DNA of 64,000 bases from Staphylococcus felis (lineage in GTDB: Bacteria; Bacillota; Bacilli; Staphylococcales; Staphylococcaceae). The DNA is taken from contig NZ_CP027770.1 in NCBI RefSeq assembly GCF_003012915.1, forward strand, positions 62,001 through 126,000. The letters are read 5' to 3'. The position numbers were made by a program, and so were the translations under genes. Positions 28,393 to 41,894 of this stretch are shown here, in pieces (within the stretch, counting starts at the first letter, position 1; every line of letters starts with the position of its first letter). The notes under the pieces are model-generated. The model saw only the letters and a program-made list of their open reading frames with translations, had not been told where the DNA came from and did no database searches.

Positions 28393-29325
28393 TTATTGCA
28401 ATGAAATATTTGCTTCTATTTTTTTTGGTTTAATACGTTCTACTTTTTCAGGTATGTTTAATTGTATTTCCCTTTTTGTATTTGTTGTAACCCCATTTAA
28501 ATCAACGACACCTTTTATTGAATCAATCTCTTTTAAATCATCACGATTTCCGTAGATTACAATTTCTTTTTCACTCGGTTTAACATCAGCCACAGATAAC
28601 CCATTTTGTGGTTTACCTTTAGTCGTTAAATCCAATTTAACTTTTTTAGAATAAGGTTTGACGCTAATTTTTAGCTTAACTTGTGCAGGGTTAACTTGAA
28701 CATCCAATTTATTCATGTTTTTATCAAATACAGCTACTGTCGCATTGCCTGTGACTTGATCAGTGATTTGAAAATCATCACTAAAACTTGCTTTGGCATA
28801 TGCAATACGGTCAAGTTGTTCCTTTCCACCAGTCACTTTTACAGTTGTTGGTGTTACTGTCGCTTCATCTATTTGTTTATCTGGAGCAACAGAATAGCGA
28901 CTAATATTAGGATCAATCGTCACTTCCCGTGTTTCTTTCTTTTCAATTGATAGGGTCGCTTCTTTAGGATAAACACGATAATTGATATCTTTATCCAAAC
29001 CATTCACTTGAAAATCTACCGTACGTTCACCAGGTTGTAGATCTGTTGTGTTCAATGTGACTTTGAAATCTTCAATTTTTTGTGCTTGTAACACTTTCGA
29101 TTGCGGCCCATTGAGCTCAATATCAACACTATCTGGTGCGCCTGATACATATAAATCGTTACTTTTATTAATCACCTGAACTGGTACATTTTTAATTGTT
29201 TTATTTCCATTACTTGCAATGTTATCAGTGCTAAATGTTTTGCCAAAAACATTATTAACCGATAAAAATAACAGCAATGCTAAAATCAACGCAAAAAAAC
29301 GTAATCCCCATTTAGATTCAAACAT
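28393..29325 (-). CDS. cdaR: CdaA regulator, YbbR-domain protein
   Basis: This 310-residue protein has one N-terminal membrane anchor (about residues 8-25, FFALILALLLFLSVN) and an extracytoplasmic part made of about three YbbR repeats. Each repeat has a pattern such as VPVQVINKSNDLYVSGAPDSVDIELNGP; later examples are ATVTPTTVKVTGG and VKPSEKEIVIYG. YbbR proteins bind the diadenylate cyclase and modulate it. The stop of cdaA and the start of cdaR abut, so they are co-translated. Confidence 0.93.
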   Translation of the reverse strand: MFESKWGLRFFALILALLLFLSVNNVFGKTFSTDNIASNGNKTIKNVPVQVINKSNDLYVSGAPDSVDIELNGPQSKVLQAQKIEDFKVTLNTTDLQPGERTVDFQVNGLDKDINYRVYPKEATLSIEKKETREVTIDPNISRYSVAPDKQIDEATVTPTTVKVTGGKEQLDRIAYAKASFSDDFQITDQVTGNATVAVFDKNMNKLDVQVNPAQVKLKISVKPYSKKVKLDLTTKGKPQNGLSVADVKPSEKEIVIYGNRDDLKEIDSIKGVVDLNGVTTNTKREIQLNIPEKVERIKPKKIEANISLQ

Positions 29326-30132
29326 TTAATTCACACCCTTCTTTGAAAAGTGCGTACCGAACCAATGCTCGGTCAATAATTCCTCAAATACATCTGTACT
29401 AATATCTTTTCTAAGTTTTCCATCAAAAGTGACAGATACAGACCCCGTTTCTTCAGATACAATAACTGTAAAAGCATCTGAAACTTCTGAAATCCCAACA
29501 GCAGCACGATGTCGTGTTCCTAAACTTTTAGCAATTTTAGGGCTATCAGATAACGGCAAATAACTTGCTGCTGTTGCAATTTTGTCGCCTTGTATAATCA
29601 TAGCGCCATCGTGTAGAGGGGTATTAGGTATAAATACATTTGTTAATAACTCTTGGGAAATATCTGAATGCATGGGTATGCCGGTTTCAATATAATCCTG
29701 TAATCCTGTCTCTTTTTCAAAAACAATCAGTGCTCCAATACGGCGCTTAGCCATATATTGTACTGCTTTAGAAACTGCCTCAACCAGTTTCGGAGCTTCC
29801 ACTGAAGACGTCATTGAATAGCGCTTAAACAAACTCCCTCTTCCAAGCTGTTCTAACGCTCGCCGTATTTCAGGTTGGAAAATGACGATAATTGCTAAAA
29901 ATCCCCATTGCATCACTAGATCAAATAACCTTGATGTCGTCGTTAACTGTAAATATTCACTAATCGCTTTACCTACTAATATAAACAAAATCCCTTTTAA
30001 AAGTTGTATCGCTTTAGTCCCTTTAAACACAGTAATGAGTAGGTAAATAACATACCATACAATTAATAAATCTAGAATACCAGTTATAATCTCAAGTGTG
30101 CTTAAATTTTGAAAGAGGTTTGAAATTCGCAT
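29326..30132 (-). CDS. dacA: diadenylate cyclase CdaA (DacA)
   Basis: This membrane enzyme makes c-di-AMP from two ATP. It has three N-terminal membrane segments (about 15-90), then the DAC domain with the catalytic DGAMII motif (about 170) and the ATP-binding GTRHRAAVGISE (about 205). The 268-residue length is normal. CGGAGGAG stands before the ATG. c-di-AMP controls potassium and osmolyte uptake and wall stress. First gene of the cdaA-cdaR-glmM operon. Confidence 0.96.
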   Translation of the reverse strand: MRISNLFQNLSTLEIITGILDLLIVWYVIYLLITVFKGTKAIQLLKGILFILVGKAISEYLQLTTTSRLFDLVMQWGFLAIIVIFQPEIRRALEQLGRGSLFKRYSMTSSVEAPKLVEAVSKAVQYMAKRRIGALIVFEKETGLQDYIETGIPMHSDISQELLTNVFIPNTPLHDGAMIIQGDKIATAASYLPLSDSPKIAKSLGTRHRAAVGISEVSDAFTVIVSEETGSVSVTFDGKLRKDISTDVFEELLTEHWFGTHFSKKGVN

Positions 30133-30167
30133 AGCATCTCCTCCGGTAATCTATTCCCATAACGTTT

Positions 30168-30197
30168 ATTATACCAATCATTCTAGTCAGTTGTCAT
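30168..30197 (-). promoter_or_regulatory. putative cdaA operon promoter
   Basis: ATGACA (30192-30197), an 18-base spacer and TGG-TATAAT (extended -10, 30168-30173) lie 36 bases before the cdaA ATG on the minus strand. The remaining 200 bases up to the tRNA terminator show nothing else I can name. Confidence 0.6.
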
Positions 30198-30396
30198 ATC
30201 CCATTTGAAATTATTTTAAAAATTTAACCTTTTTAAATATCAATGAGTTATTCATTTTGAGATTGACTTGAATACTCAAACCAAAACTTAACTATCGCAA
30301 TTTTTAAGTGGCTTAAAGAAATGGTTATTTGGGGTTTAATGCAAAAATGTACAGTCATGATGTGTTTGTTGCATCAATCGTTAAAAATATACAACC

Positions 30397-30434
30397 AAAA
30401 AAACCTTATCCCAGTGAAGGAATAAGGTTTTAAA
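30397..30434 (-). terminator. terminator of the rRNA-tRNA operon
   Basis: AAACCTTAT (30401-30409) pairs with ATAAGGTTT (30422-30430), with TTTTTTT following on the minus strand. It comes just after tRNA-Lys and is the only strong terminator between the tRNAs and cdaA. Confidence 0.85.
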
Positions 30435-30436
30435 AA

Positions 30437-30509
30437 TGAGCCATAGAGGATTCGAACCTCTGACCCTCTGATTAAAAGTCAGATGCTCTACCAACTGAGC
30501 TAATGGCTC
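30437..30509 (-). tRNA. trnK: tRNA-Lys (anticodon TTT)
   Basis: The minus strand reads GAGCCATTAGCTCAG... with anticodon loop CTTTTAA and a closing ATGGCTC-A acceptor; GGTTCGAATCC is the T arm. No encoded CCA is seen. It is the last gene of the rRNA operon. Confidence 0.95.
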
Positions 30510-30512
30510 TTA

Positions 30513-30587
30513 TGGCTGGGCTAGCTGGATTCGAACCAGCGAGTGACGGAGTCAAAGTCCGTTGCCTTACCGCTTGGCTATAGCCCA
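30513..30587 (-). tRNA. trnQ: tRNA-Gln (anticodon TTG)
   Basis: The acceptor TGGGCTA pairs with TAGCCCA. The anticodon loop is CTTTGAC, and the 3' CCA is encoded (30513-30515). Confidence 0.95.
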
Positions 30588-30591
30588 AAAA

Positions 30592-30675
30592 TGGTGGAGG
30601 GGGGCAGATTCGAACTGCCGAACCCGAAGGAGCGGATTTACAGTCCGCCGCGTTTAGCCACTTCGCTACCCCTCC
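30592..30675 (-). tRNA. trnY: tRNA-Tyr (anticodon GTA)
   Basis: The gene begins GGAGGGGTAGCGAAG and has anticodon loop CTGTAAA. A long variable arm (TCCTTCGGGTTCGG region) is as expected for bacterial tRNA-Tyr. CCA is encoded. Confidence 0.95.
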
Positions 30676-30697
30676 GTATGTATTCATTTTTTAAAAA

Positions 30698-30773
30698 TGG
30701 TGGAGAATGACGGGTTCGAACCGCCGACCCTCTGCTTGTAAGGCAGATGCTCTCCCAGCTGAGCTAATTCTCC
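30698..30773 (-). tRNA. trnV: tRNA-Val (anticodon TAC)
   Basis: The gene begins GGAGAATTAGCTCAG and has anticodon loop CTTACAA. The T arm is GGTTCGAACC and CCA is encoded. Confidence 0.95.
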
Positions 30774-30783
30774 AATATAGTAG

Positions 30784-30855
30784 TGACCCCTACGGGACTC
30801 GAACCCGTGTTACCGCCGTGAAAGGGCGGTGTCTTAACCGCTTGACCAAGGGGCC
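30784..30855 (-). tRNA. trnE: tRNA-Glu (anticodon TTC)
   Basis: The gene begins GGCCCCTTGGTCAAG and has anticodon loop CTTTCAC. The acceptor closes with AGGGGTC-A, with one mismatch against GGCCCCT, and CCA is not encoded. Confidence 0.94.
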
Positions 30856-30856
30856 A

Positions 30857-30931
30857 TGGCTCCACAGGTAGGACTCGAACCTACGACCGATCGGTTAACA
30901 GCCGATAGCTCTACCACTGAGCTACTGTGGA
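30857..30931 (-). tRNA. trnN: tRNA-Asn (anticodon GTT)
   Basis: The gene begins TCCACAGTAGCTCAG and has anticodon loop CTGTTAA. CCA is encoded. It is the first tRNA after 5S rRNA. Confidence 0.95.
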
Positions 30932-30941
30932 ATAATTGTAT

Positions 30942-31056
30942 ACCTGGCACCGTCCTACTCTTGCGGAACGTAAGTCCGACTACCATCGGCGCTAAAGAGC
31001 TTAACTTCTGTGTTCGGCATGGGAACAGGTGTGACCTCTTTGCCATTGGCACCAGA
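30942..31056 (-). rRNA. rrf: 5S ribosomal RNA
   Basis: The 115-base gene starts TCTGGTGCCAATGGC on the minus strand and includes GAACACAGAAGTTAAG-like loop B/C sequence and a GGTGCCAGGTA end. It lies 71 bases after 23S. Confidence 0.95.
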
Positions 31057-31127
31057 TAAACATTTGAATGCTTATACATTCAAAACTAGATAGTAAGTAA
31101 TATCTCACAAGCAAACCTTGTTATGAA

Positions 31128-35996
<4,869 letters not shown>

Positions 35997-36264
35997 GTAA
36001 GCTTGATATAGCTCTTTGATTGTTTAAGTCAATCACTCTATCAGTACGCTAGTACTGTGTTTTATCGGAATTAACGTTGACATATTGTCATTCAGTTTTC
36101 AATGTTCATATATTCTTCAAACAACTTAACATAACTTAAAAGTCTTAACAAGTAATCAAAATACTTTTACTATTTTAAATGACTCTTTACAAACAATCAA
36201 TAGTCATTTTTACACTTTCAAGAAGCTGTTTTGGAATGTCTTGTCGTTTTTCAGCGACTTTTAT

Positions 36265-36293
36265 ATCTTATCAAGTCAGCTTAACATTGTCAA
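36265..36293 (-). promoter_or_regulatory. rRNA operon promoter with AT-rich UP element
   Basis: TTGACA (36288-36293), a 17-base spacer and TAAGAT (36265-36270) lie about 270 bases before 16S. The bases upstream (36294-36320) are almost pure A/T runs, as in an UP element. The leader from 36264 to 35997 holds no gene. Confidence 0.85.
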
Positions 36294-36372
36294 CAAAAAT
36301 TTTAATTTTTTTAAAGTTTTTGTTGAGGTCGTGATTTCTTTCGCTCACAAGAATATATTTTAACCAATCTCA

Positions 36373-36500
36373 TTTTAAAAAGCAACCCCTAATTTGATTA
36401 TTTTTTCATTCTTTGATATTTCTTGTTTTTAGATTACTTTCATGATTCATTTTGAGGTGTGTCCTTTTTATTAATGGTAAATGTAAGTTGCTTTTTAAAA
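36373..36500. repeat. 14-bp inverted repeat upstream of the rRNA operon
   Basis: TTTTAAAAAGCAAC (36373-36386) and GTTGCTTTTTAAAA (36487-36500) are perfect inverse copies 100 bases apart. The stretch 36300-36944 has no credible gene. Apart from this repeat and GGGAC-type fragments near 36595 and 36840 resembling the intergenic repeat ends, I see nothing in it. Confidence 0.6.
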
Positions 36501-36944
36501 ACTAGATTTTATAATTACGGTTTAATGATATGCCTCTTTGGTAACTTTTATTCATGTACTCACTTTTCACCAAATAAAAAAAGCCCCATAGATGGGACAG
36601 AATGGGATTCCTCAAATACATTGCTAAAATATGTTTTGACTTCGAGCGGAATAATACAGCAAACAAAGCTTTCATCAATTGATATTAAGTTGTGTTGTTT
36701 CATTGGAAAGCCAATATGTGCAGTACCGCTTATTAATATTTTATAAATATACGATGTACTGGCACTGTTCAGTTTATTATCATTTTCAAACTTTTTATAC
36801 TCGTCGACATTTTAATATTTCTTTTATAGTCTAATCCCTATTTGCTCCATCCCAACTATGCATTGCTTAGATAAATCTGGGCTTCTCTTAATAATTTATA
36901 CATTGACTTAACACTTTTCTATATAGTGTTAGCTTAGTTAATCA

Positions 36945-38018
36945 TTATTGATTCGTTTTATTGATAATTTTTTGTGCCATTGATTGATATATTTTACCAA
37001 TTTGGTCTTCTGGTTGATAAACAGATGGTGAAAAATCAGCTGGCTCCCAAGTTGGCTGACCCAGTGGCAGTTGACCTAATAAATCGACTCCAAGCTCTTC
37101 AGCTAGTTTTTGGCCTCCACCTTGACCGAATACATATTCTTTATTACCTGTTTCTTTACTCTCAAAGTAAGACATATTTTCAATAACACCTAATATAGAG
37201 TGATCAGTGTGTTTAGCCATTGCCCCAGCTCGTGCTGCAACAAATGCTGCTGTTGGATGTGGTGTTGTCACTATAATCTCTTTACTTGAAGGCAACATAG
37301 TGTGTACATCTAAAGCAACATCCCCTGTACCTGGTGGTAAGTCTAACACTAAATAATCAAGGTCTCCCCATTTCACTTCAGTAAAAAAGTTCGTTAGCAT
37401 TTTCCCTAACATCGGTCCACGCCATATGACTGGGGCATTTTCTTCAACAAAAAATGCCATTGAAATCACTTTTACACCGTGACGTTCAACGGGTATAACT
37501 GTTTTCCCTTCAATTCCTGGCTTTTCATCTATGCCCATCATATCTGGAACACTAAAACCATAAATATCTGCATCAATCAATCCTACACGTTTCCCTTCAC
37601 GTGCTAATGATACTGCTAAGTTAACCGCAACCGTCGATTTACCGACGCCGCCTTTACCAGATGCTATTGCAATAAACTCTAAATCGTTCCCACCTGAAAG
37701 ATGAGATTCTATCGTTTGCTGTTCATTTTGTTGCTGACTACCAAATTGCTCTACTTGTTCTTTCGGTAATTCTTCAAATCGAATGCCGACTGTCTTAGCT
37801 CCATTTTCTTTCAGTTTCTCTACTATTGCCATTTGTGTATCAAGTTGTGTTTGCCCACCTAATTGTGCGATAGCCACTTTTACACTCACATGTTCTTTTT
37901 CCTCTTTAATAGAAACATTAAGAATCCCCTTCGTTTCTTTCAATGGTACATTTAAAATTGGATCATTAATTTCTCCCACAAGTTGTTCCACTTGTTCTAC
38001 TGTTAACACTATAGACAT
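36945..38018 (-). CDS. mrp: Mrp/NBP35-family Fe-S cluster carrier ATPase
   Basis: This 357-residue protein has an N-terminal MIP18/DUF59 domain (1-95) and a P-loop domain. The P-loop domain shows deviant Walker A SGKGGVGKSTVAVNLA (about 119), GLIDADIYGFSVP, GDLDYLVLDLPPGTGD and ENMSYFE. Mrp/ApbC proteins carry Fe-S clusters to apo-enzymes. The C-terminal CxxC usually seen in the family is not obvious here (the region reads ENMSYFESKETG), so cluster binding may differ. AGGAGA precedes the ATG. Monocistronic. Confidence 0.92.
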   Translation of the reverse strand: MSIVLTVEQVEQLVGEINDPILNVPLKETKGILNVSIKEEKEHVSVKVAIAQLGGQTQLDTQMAIVEKLKENGAKTVGIRFEELPKEQVEQFGSQQQNEQQTIESHLSGGNDLEFIAIASGKGGVGKSTVAVNLAVSLAREGKRVGLIDADIYGFSVPDMMGIDEKPGIEGKTVIPVERHGVKVISMAFFVEENAPVIWRGPMLGKMLTNFFTEVKWGDLDYLVLDLPPGTGDVALDVHTMLPSSKEIIVTTPHPTAAFVAARAGAMAKHTDHSILGVIENMSYFESKETGNKEYVFGQGGGQKLAEELGVDLLGQLPLGQPTWEPADFSPSVYQPEDQIGKIYQSMAQKIINKTNQ

Positions 38019-38125
38019 CTCCTTTAATTACACATTTGTCTTTAGTTTATCAAAAGAATAAGCGCTTGCATAAGGTAAAACTCAAAATTATGCAAAAGGT
38101 AGATACCCGTTTATTCAAATATTAT

Positions 38126-38161
38126 AAAACTCCCTCCAAAATCATTTGATATTTTGAAGGG
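38126..38161 (-). terminator. terminator after the efflux operon
   Basis: CCCTTCAAAAT / ATTTTGGAGGG (38132-38142 with 38151-38161, one G-T pair) is followed on the minus strand by AGTTTTATAA. It lies 23 bases after the stop of the last efflux gene. Confidence 0.75.
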
Positions 38162-38184
38162 AATTAATGTGATCTATTTCAATT

Positions 38185-39633
38185 TTAGCTTAACTTTCTA
38201 ACATGTTTATGCTTTTTCTCTTTCGTCCGATCGTGTATAAAGAAACTAATCACGAGTCCTAATACTAAAAATCCTGAAGTAACCCAAAACGCGAGGTTAA
38301 TACCAGATGCCATCGCTTCCCGACTCATAAGATCACTTGACAATTTTTCTGACGGACTATACATCAGTGCCCCAAGTGACATTAATGTAACCATAAGTGC
38401 TGTCCCTATTGATCCTGAAATAGTCCGTAGCGTATTCATAATTGCTGTGCCATGAGAGACCATATGATTCGGTAATGAATTGATGCCCGCTGTGTTGAGT
38501 GGCATCATAAGTAATGAAATTGCAAATAATCGTACTGTATACATGATTAACACATACAAATATGGTGTATGTGCTGTTAATTGGGTCATCATTACAGTAG
38601 CGCCTAATAGAATGATAAAGCCTGGTATGACTAATATTCTCGCACCTACTTTGTCATAAATACGTCCTGTAATGACTGACATCACACCGTTAATAATAGC
38701 GCCTGGTAAAATAACAAGTCCTGATAGCATCGCTGATAGTGCTAAAGAATTTTGAATATAGATTGGAATTAATAAAGCTGGTCCGACCATCGAGGTGAAA
38801 ACAATCATTGACGAAACAGAAGTTAATGTAAAGGTACGTATCCGAAATGCATATAAGTTTAATATCGGATTATCGATACGTAGTTGTCTCTTAATAAAGA
38901 AAGCAACAATTACAGCACCTACTAAAATACTAATAATGACTAAAATATCATCAAAACCTCGAGTTCCTGCAATACTGAAGCCATAAAGCATAACACCAAA
39001 ACCTAAAGTCGATAAGACAACTGATGTTTTATCAAGGACAACTTCCTTAATTTGACTATAGTCACGCATATAAATAAAGCCAAAGATAAATCCAATAATT
39101 GCGACAACTACAACTACGATTAAAGGCGCTCTCCAAGAGTAATTGTCAACTAAAATCCCCGATAAAGTCGGTCCAATTGCAGGGGCAAATTGAATGACCA
39201 AACCAGAGAGTCCCATCGCAAAACCACGTTGATTTTTAGGAAATAATGTAAAAAGTGTAAATTGCGTTAAAGGCATAATAACCCCCGCGCCCATAGCTTG
39301 AATGACTCGAGCTAACATAAGGACGCCAAAGTGTGTCGCAACTGTGGCTACAATAGATCCTATTAAAAATGTCCCCATCGCTGTTAAATATAATCTTCGC
39401 GACGGAATGCGATCCATAAAATAAGCTGTTAAGGGAATCATAATACCGTTTACAAGCATAAAGCCTGTTACGAGCCATTGCGATGTACTTTCATGAATAT
39501 TTAACCCTTTCATAATACTAGGGAGTGCTGTATTTAATAATGTTTGATTTAAAATCGCTATAAATGCACTAATCAACATTACGGCGACTATGATATTACG
39601 CTGCTTTTTGTCTATTACATCGTTATAATCCAT
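38185..39633 (-). CDS. DHA2-family (EmrB/QacA-type) MFS drug exporter
   Basis: This protein of about 482 residues has about 14 membrane segments, including the DHA2 motif LNTALPSIMKGLNI and motif C-like GPALLIPIYIQ and GPTLSGILVDNYSWR. I place the start at 39633 (MDYNDVIDKKQR), since AGGAGG lies just before ATGCGTATG and the second ATG has proper spacing. Together with sepA and sdrM upstream it forms the three-gene cluster known in S. aureus as sdrM-sepA-SA1970. It is likely a proton-driven multidrug exporter; its substrates are not predictable. Confidence 0.9.
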   Translation of the reverse strand: MDYNDVIDKKQRNIIVAVMLISAFIAILNQTLLNTALPSIMKGLNIHESTSQWLVTGFMLVNGIMIPLTAYFMDRIPSRRLYLTAMGTFLIGSIVATVATHFGVLMLARVIQAMGAGVIMPLTQFTLFTLFPKNQRGFAMGLSGLVIQFAPAIGPTLSGILVDNYSWRAPLIVVVVVAIIGFIFGFIYMRDYSQIKEVVLDKTSVVLSTLGFGVMLYGFSIAGTRGFDDILVIISILVGAVIVAFFIKRQLRIDNPILNLYAFRIRTFTLTSVSSMIVFTSMVGPALLIPIYIQNSLALSAMLSGLVILPGAIINGVMSVITGRIYDKVGARILVIPGFIILLGATVMMTQLTAHTPYLYVLIMYTVRLFAISLLMMPLNTAGINSLPNHMVSHGTAIMNTLRTISGSIGTALMVTLMSLGALMYSPSEKLSSDLMSREAMASGINLAFWVTSGFLVLGLVISFFIHDRTKEKKHKHVRKLS

Positions 39634-39784
39634 ACGCATCCTCCTATACATTTATTTTCTCTTTATCACAGTCATTTATTGTACGACTATGTAGTTAGCT
39701 TAGCAAAATATATGTTTCAAAATGCTCACTTTATTTTATAAACTGCTTTAAACGAAAGTGATTACGAAGGAGGAGGACATACAG

Positions 39785-40252
39785 TTATTTTTTTTTATTT
39801 AAGTTTTCAGAGTCTGGATAAAAAATCTCTTTACATATATATAAGAAACCGATAATCACCATCAAAACCCATAAATGAATATGAATTTTTTCATAGTGAA
39901 TGTGAACAATGAAGTAAAACATAATAACAATGGTAGTATACGTCATGAGATGAAATGTAACACCTTGAACGTATGGATTGTGAGGCAACTTTTTGCGTAT
40001 TAAATCCATCACATATTCAACGATAAATGTGACAAAATATCCAAGTACAATATAACTACCATAATATATCAAATTATCGTAAAAGCCTTGATTGTACGTA
40101 AAAGTGCCTAGACCGAAGTAAATTAGCAAACGACTTAAACCATAAAGTCCAAAAGCAAGCGCTATTAGAAACGTAGTACCCGAAATAATAAAAATGGAGA
40201 GTATGATTAATAAAGATACTAAGTTAAATACATTGAACTTACCCTTCATCAT
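39785..40252 (-). CDS. sepA: multidrug efflux-associated membrane protein SepA
   Basis: This 155-residue protein has four membrane segments (about 10-35, 60-82, 100-118, 126-142) and a charged C-terminus ending NLNKKK. Segments such as FGLYGLSRLLIYF, YDNLIYYGSYI and MVIIGFLYICKEIFYP match my memory of S. aureus SepA, which affects antiseptic dye resistance. Two adjacent ATGs follow a GAGGGG site. It lies between sdrM (64 bases upstream) and the DHA2 exporter on one strand. Confidence 0.9.
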   Translation of the reverse strand: MMKGKFNVFNLVSLLIILSIFIISGTTFLIALAFGLYGLSRLLIYFGLGTFTYNQGFYDNLIYYGSYIVLGYFVTFIVEYVMDLIRKKLPHNPYVQGVTFHLMTYTTIVIMFYFIVHIHYEKIHIHLWVLMVIIGFLYICKEIFYPDSENLNKKK

Positions 40253-40315
40253 TCACCCCTCCTTCTTTACATATTATTATTTTACCCAATTCAAAATATA
40301 TATTCATCGATAATG

Positions 40316-41644
40316 CTATTCCAATCCTTTTTGAGATTGCCTCATCCATATTATAAATAAGACAATAACAACGCCGATACAAAATAACATAATGTTTTGT
40401 ATTGGCACTTGTGTGATACGCATTTGAAGTGCATAAACATATCCAATCACAGCTGAGCCAATGGAATTCCCTAAATTACGCGTTAATGTAAAAAGTGACA
40501 TCATTTTTTTCATACTTTCTGGCGATACATGCTCTTGTACTAAAACACTGTCTTTTGTGTAAGCAGTCCCAAAACTCATTCCAGCAAAGAATAAAGTTAT
40601 TGCAATAATAATAGGATGGAATGCGTTAAATATTAAATTGAGTCCACCGAATACAAGAATGCTGAACGCGACGATGTACAACAGTTTAATAGATAGTTTT
40701 GATTCAATTTTATTTAAATTAAAGTTTATGAAGAGCCATCCAATCGATAGTGGAAAAATAATTAAACCGCTTTGTAACGGTGTCAATCCTAATACATCTT
40801 GTAGATATGTCGGTATAAATACATTAAAGGCAATTAAAACAACAGCTACTAAAAAGTCAGTTAAAAATGCTAAACGTATCAACGATTTAAATTCTTTAAT
40901 CGGCAAAAATGTAACTCGCTGTCGTTTCGAATAACGAATGAGATATACCAATCCAATGAAAAACAGGCCTAAAGCTACGATATTCATCCACAAATAATGT
41001 GTGTATAATACAGCAAACATTAATAAAGCAATTAATATATAAAACAGAGCCATACCTATATAATCAATAGCCGGCCTCGATATTGTTTCAGAGTCAAATT
41101 GGTACGCGTATAGCACAAATGCCATCGCAATAAGTCCAATTGGAATATTGATAAAGAAAAGCCAGTGCCAAGTTGAAACCTCTAATATAAAGCCTCCTAA
41201 AAACGGACCTAAAATACTCGAAATCCCCCATACACTACCAACAATTCCCATCACTTTATAACGAAATGGGATTTCAAATGCAAGCTTTGGCACTATTTGA
41301 GCAAGAGACATATTTACGCCTGCCCCAACACCTTGAATCAATCTTGCAAACACTAACATCTCAAAACTTGTACTTAATCCTGATAATAAACTAGCACCAA
41401 TAAATAAGATTAGCCCTAACATCGTCACGTAAATGATTTTCACTCGTGACATCAGCTCACTTAAAATCGGAATAGCTAACACAATCCCCACAAAATAAAC
41501 TGTAAAGACTAATGAAATAGGTAACTTTGCATTAAGATCATCCCGCATCGTTGGCAATGCTAAAGATACTATCGATGTCTCAATCGCAGACATAAACATG
41601 ATAAGCACGAGTGAAACGATCACGCTAAGCTGTTTAAACCCCAT
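40316..41644 (-). CDS. sdrM: multidrug efflux MFS transporter SdrM
   Basis: This 442-residue exporter has about 12-14 membrane segments. It begins MGFKQLSVIVSLVLIMFMSAIETSIVSLALPTM, a DHA2-type motif D1, with GPFLGGFILEVSTWHWLFFINIP as motif C. Position beside sepA identifies it as SdrM, which in S. aureus gives norfloxacin and dye efflux. The start at 41644 follows AAAGG by 9 bases; the 11-codon extension upstream lacks one. It is the first gene of the efflux cluster. Confidence 0.88.
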   Translation of the reverse strand: MGFKQLSVIVSLVLIMFMSAIETSIVSLALPTMRDDLNAKLPISLVFTVYFVGIVLAIPILSELMSRVKIIYVTMLGLILFIGASLLSGLSTSFEMLVFARLIQGVGAGVNMSLAQIVPKLAFEIPFRYKVMGIVGSVWGISSILGPFLGGFILEVSTWHWLFFINIPIGLIAMAFVLYAYQFDSETISRPAIDYIGMALFYILIALLMFAVLYTHYLWMNIVALGLFFIGLVYLIRYSKRQRVTFLPIKEFKSLIRLAFLTDFLVAVVLIAFNVFIPTYLQDVLGLTPLQSGLIIFPLSIGWLFINFNLNKIESKLSIKLLYIVAFSILVFGGLNLIFNAFHPIIIAITLFFAGMSFGTAYTKDSVLVQEHVSPESMKKMMSLFTLTRNLGNSIGSAVIGYVYALQMRITQVPIQNIMLFCIGVVIVLFIIWMRQSQKGLE

Positions 41645-41769
41645 ATATATCGACCTTTCCTTTTTACTTATTTTCACTATACATAATTTTCATCTAAAAA
41701 TGAAAAAATCGAATTATTATTCACTTAGACCGCGTATAATAATCCGTATTTTTACATTTTATGTTATTT

Positions 41770-41828
41770 GAAAAAGTTCACCTTGCTATTGCAATGTTGA
41801 ACAGGGTTATGTCGCACTGTACTTTTTC
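41770..41828 (-). terminator. possible terminator after haemolysin III gene
   Basis: GAAAAAGT (41770-41777) and ACTTTTTC (41821-41828) form an 8-bp perfect inverted repeat around a 43-base loop. It lies between the end of the haemolysin III gene and the sdrM promoter. The loop is long, so the call is tentative. Confidence 0.45.
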
Positions 41829-41894
41829 AGTAAAACAGTCAACCTACGCCAAATAGAAACGACATGACATCAATATCAACGCGCTATCATTCAC

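Noticed and set aside
30472..31079. ORFs across the tRNA/5S cluster
   Set aside because: All six tRNAs and 5S rRNA explain the sequence; the ORFs have no start signals.
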